A DNA stretch of 64,000 nt from Bacteroidota bacterium (GTDB lineage: Bacteria > Bacteroidota > Bacteroidia > J057 > JAJTIE01), in contig JAJTIE010000030.1 in the NCBI GenBank assembly GCA_021300195.1, positions 1 to 64,000 on the forward strand, given 5' to 3'. A program made the translations under genes and the position numbers. Every line of letters starts with the position of its first letter. Position 1 is the first letter of the stretch. Shown piece by piece: positions 62,287-64,000 of this stretch. The notes beneath the pieces were generated by a model. It was given only the letters and a program-made list of their open reading frames with translations, was not told where the DNA came from and ran no database searches.

Positions 62287-63390
62287 TTAGCGCTCGGGGC
62301 TGTTGCGCTCTTCTACGCTGAACACCTCTACTTCCTCCTCCTCCTTTCCGCGCAGGCGGATGGCCCCCATGCTTTCCAGTCGGTAGTTTTCCCAGTTCAG
62401 GCCGGTGCGCCTGGCCCGCCGGAAGCTCTCCAGCACGGCGCGGGTAACCAGGAAGTCTACGCCCAGGGGCTTGCACTGGTCCAGTATGCGGCTGCCGGTA
62501 TTGATTACGTCGCCGTGGAATACAATTTCCTTTTTGGTATCGCCCACCTCGCCCACCACTACCTGGCCACTGTGCAGGCTAGCGCGAAAGCCGGGCACAA
62601 AGCCATACTTCTGCTGGTACTTGGCACCCAGCCGGCGTATGCGCCTGCGGCAGCGGAAGAAGCTGCGGATGGCATAGCCCTTGTACCGGGCATACTCCTT
62701 GTGCCATACCACAATCACCTCGTCGCCCACGTACTGGTATATCTCGCCCTCATGCCGGGCTATCACTTCGTCCAGGTCGTAGAAAAACTCGTTCAGAAAT
62801 TCGTGGTACTTCAGGTTGCCCAGCTGCTCGGCTATGGCTGTGCTATCTTTTACATCCAGAAACATGACTACCCGAAACTCTTCGCGCGGGCTGTGGTACT
62901 TGCCGGTGATGTAGTTGTAGAAGCGCTCGGGGCTGAGGGTACGGCTGATCTGCCACACAAAGTTGGTAATGAAGGAGACCAGGATGAGGAGCACAACGGC
63001 CACACGTGGGCTATGGCCGTATTCGGAAAAATGAAAGCGCAGGAATGCCTGCCAGCTGGCAGGCTGCTGCAGCACATAGGTGGCCACCCAGAACCCCAGC
63101 CAGGCAAAGGCGAAGGCAAGAACCAGGAGGATAAAGGTGCGCGTAAGGAGGACGAGCAGCAGCGGCCACTTGCGCATCTGTCGCCGTAGCACAAAGAGCT
63201 CGATCAGGATATTGAGCAGGCCGAAGAGCAGGCCCGACTCCAGCGCGGCCTGGTAGCGGGCGCGCACATCGGGGCCATCGGGCTGGCCCAGCAGGGTAAG
63301 CCAGGCTACAAACAGGTGAAATGCCACCCAGATGCCCAGTACGATGAGGAGGGTGCCCCGGTTTTTACGAAGTATGAAGCCGACGCGCAT
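62287..63390 (-). CDS. Membrane class III nucleotide cyclase
   Basis: 367 residues from ATG 63390 (MRVGFILRKNRG). Four transmembrane helices (~12-34, 52-68, 77-107, 128-148), then a class III cyclase domain (~165-330). Metal-binding Asp in FLDVKDST (D179) and YVGDE (D223); the Asn and Arg of the transition-state pair appear in GDVINTGSRI (N297, R301). The usual substrate-specifying Lys position is Gln219, so nucleotide preference is uncertain. Overlaps the ppk 3' end by 26 bases and is therefore probably co-translated with it. Confidence 0.88.
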   Translation of the reverse strand: MRVGFILRKNRGTLLIVLGIWVAFHLFVAWLTLLGQPDGPDVRARYQAALESGLLFGLLNILIELFVLRRQMRKWPLLLVLLTRTFILLVLAFAFAWLGFWVATYVLQQPASWQAFLRFHFSEYGHSPRVAVVLLILVSFITNFVWQISRTLSPERFYNYITGKYHSPREEFRVVMFLDVKDSTAIAEQLGNLKYHEFLNEFFYDLDEVIARHEGEIYQYVGDEVIVVWHKEYARYKGYAIRSFFRCRRRIRRLGAKYQQKYGFVPGFRASLHSGQVVVGEVGDTKKEIVFHGDVINTGSRILDQCKPLGVDFLVTRAVLESFRRARRTGLNWENYRLESMGAIRLRGKEEEEVEVFSVEERNSPER

Positions 63391-64000
63391 CGCGCAGTTT
63401 TTTTCGAAGATACGCATAGGTCTTCAACTGAGACCGGATAATGCGGGCCCGGGCAGGACGCTGCACATAGGGGTTCTCGCCCAGCTGGCCCAGCAGGCGC
63501 GCGCGCGCGTTATCCTGTAGCTGGATCCGGATGATGTCGATCACCTCCTGCTGCAGCACCGGGTCCTTGATGGGGAAGGCGCACTCCACCCGGTGATCCA
63601 GGTTTCGGCGCATCAGGTCCGCACTGCTCAGGTACACCCGGGATGCACCGCCGTTGCCAAAGATGAAGACGCGGGTATGCTCCAGAAATCGGTCTACAAT
63701 GCTGATGGCGCGTATCCGGCCCTGCAGGCTGGGCAGGGTGGGGTCCAGGCAGCAGATGCCGCGGATAATCAGGTCTATCTGCACCCCGGCCTCGGCAGCG
63801 CGGTACAGGCGGCGGATCATCTCCCGGTCTTCCAGGCTGTTCATTTTCAGGATCATCCAGGCCTTTTGCCCCTGGCCGGCCAGGGCCTGCTCCGCTTCTA
63901 TCAGTTCGTACAGGCGGTTTCGCATCTGGTTTGGGGCTACCAGCAGGTCTTCGTAGCGGTGGGTTTTGTGCTCGATCAGGAAGGTGAAGATCTGCCGCAC
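63365..64000 (-). CDS. ppk: Polyphosphate kinase 1, C-terminal part (5' end outside window)
   Basis: 212 residues are visible and the frame is open at the right edge. PPK1 makes polyphosphate from ATP. The visible part is the C-terminal catalytic region: LKMNSLEDREMIRRLYRAAE, IRGICCLDPTLPSLQGRI, DRFLEHTRVFIFGNGG and YLSSADLMRRNLDHRVE, with the second active-site His in FLEHTRVF. Family knowledge: processive at the membrane or in the cytoplasm. The cyclase gene follows with overlap. Confidence 0.93.
   Translation of the reverse strand: MRQIFTFLIEHKTHRYEDLLVAPNQMRNRLYELIEAEQALAGQGQKAWMILKMNSLEDREMIRRLYRAAEAGVQIDLIIRGICCLDPTLPSLQGRIRAISIVDRFLEHTRVFIFGNGGASRVYLSSADLMRRNLDHRVECAFPIKDPVLQQEVIDIIRIQLQDNARARLLGQLGENPYVQRPARARIIRSQLKTYAYLRKKLRDARRLHTS

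Noticed and set aside
63495-63512. GC-dinucleotide run in ppk as a slippage site
   Set aside because: It encodes ordinary Ala/Arg residues in a conserved reading frame (DNARARLLGQ), with no sign of frameshift.

Overview
The window is chromosomal DNA from a GC-rich member of the Bacteroidota, most likely a Cytophagales- or Saprospiria-like environmental aerobe. Lineage markers include a type IX secretion (T9SS) plug protein, a PorP/SprF-family outer-membrane protein, both known T9SS C-terminal sorting domains (type A and type B), a Bacteroidota-type bifunctional phosphoglucose/phosphomannose isomerase, and several exact copies of the phylum's -7 promoter element TAnnTTTG. Aerobic life is suggested by homogentisate dioxygenase and glutaryl-CoA dehydrogenase. 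I see no rRNA, no complete tRNA, no CRISPR array and no recognisable IS transposase. Genes are dense, and mostly on the minus strand.

Layout. 1-2.3 kb: a small defence-like or accessory patch holding the 3' end of a type ISP restriction-modification gene, a RhuM-family gene and an internally deleted AlbA_2/RecG-like gene. 2.3-8.2 kb: T9SS plug protein, ABC-F translation factor, pirin and a Wzi-like barrel. 8.3-8.75 kb: a PAS-domain gene broken in an AG repeat. 8.8-12.8 kb: a four-gene operon of YwqK-repeat lipoprotein, WG-repeat protein, BatB-like VWA protein and BatC-like TPR protein. 12.9-19 kb: sugar-phosphate isomerase, an AT-rich FkbM methyltransferase killed by one stop codon, acyl-CoA catabolism genes, small unknowns and a ferredoxin. 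19.2-22.4 kb: assimilatory sulfate genes cysH-cysD-cysN. 22.4-26.9 kb: helix-hairpin-helix protein, homogentisate dioxygenase, an ATP-grasp enzyme and Ndk.

27-46 kb is one long minus-strand surface-protein region. Three secreted proteins with Ig-like repeats and paired cohesin-like or dockerin-like modules are followed by a 2,675-residue tandem-repeat adhesin with a type B sorting domain. Its SprF partner lies 5 nt downstream, then come a PAS-SpoIIE phosphatase, a SUKH (SMI1/KNR4) protein and a TPR protein, all tightly spaced. 46.1-50.9 kb is a 1,566-residue STAND NTPase with TIR/DUF4062-like N-terminal folds, one transmembrane helix, a long coiled coil, eight WD40 repeats and a C-terminal LysM. 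This peptidoglycan-binding end on a STAND switch is the most unusual architecture in the window. 51-55.8 kb: a TPR lipoprotein and a T9SS-exported subtilisin.

55.9-64 kb is housekeeping: queA, rnpA overlapping rpmH (a 52-codon gene), enolase overlapping a FtsB/DivIC-like gene, an active/inactive M16 peptidase pair, a membrane class III nucleotide cyclase, and the 3' part of polyphosphate kinase, which runs off the right edge.
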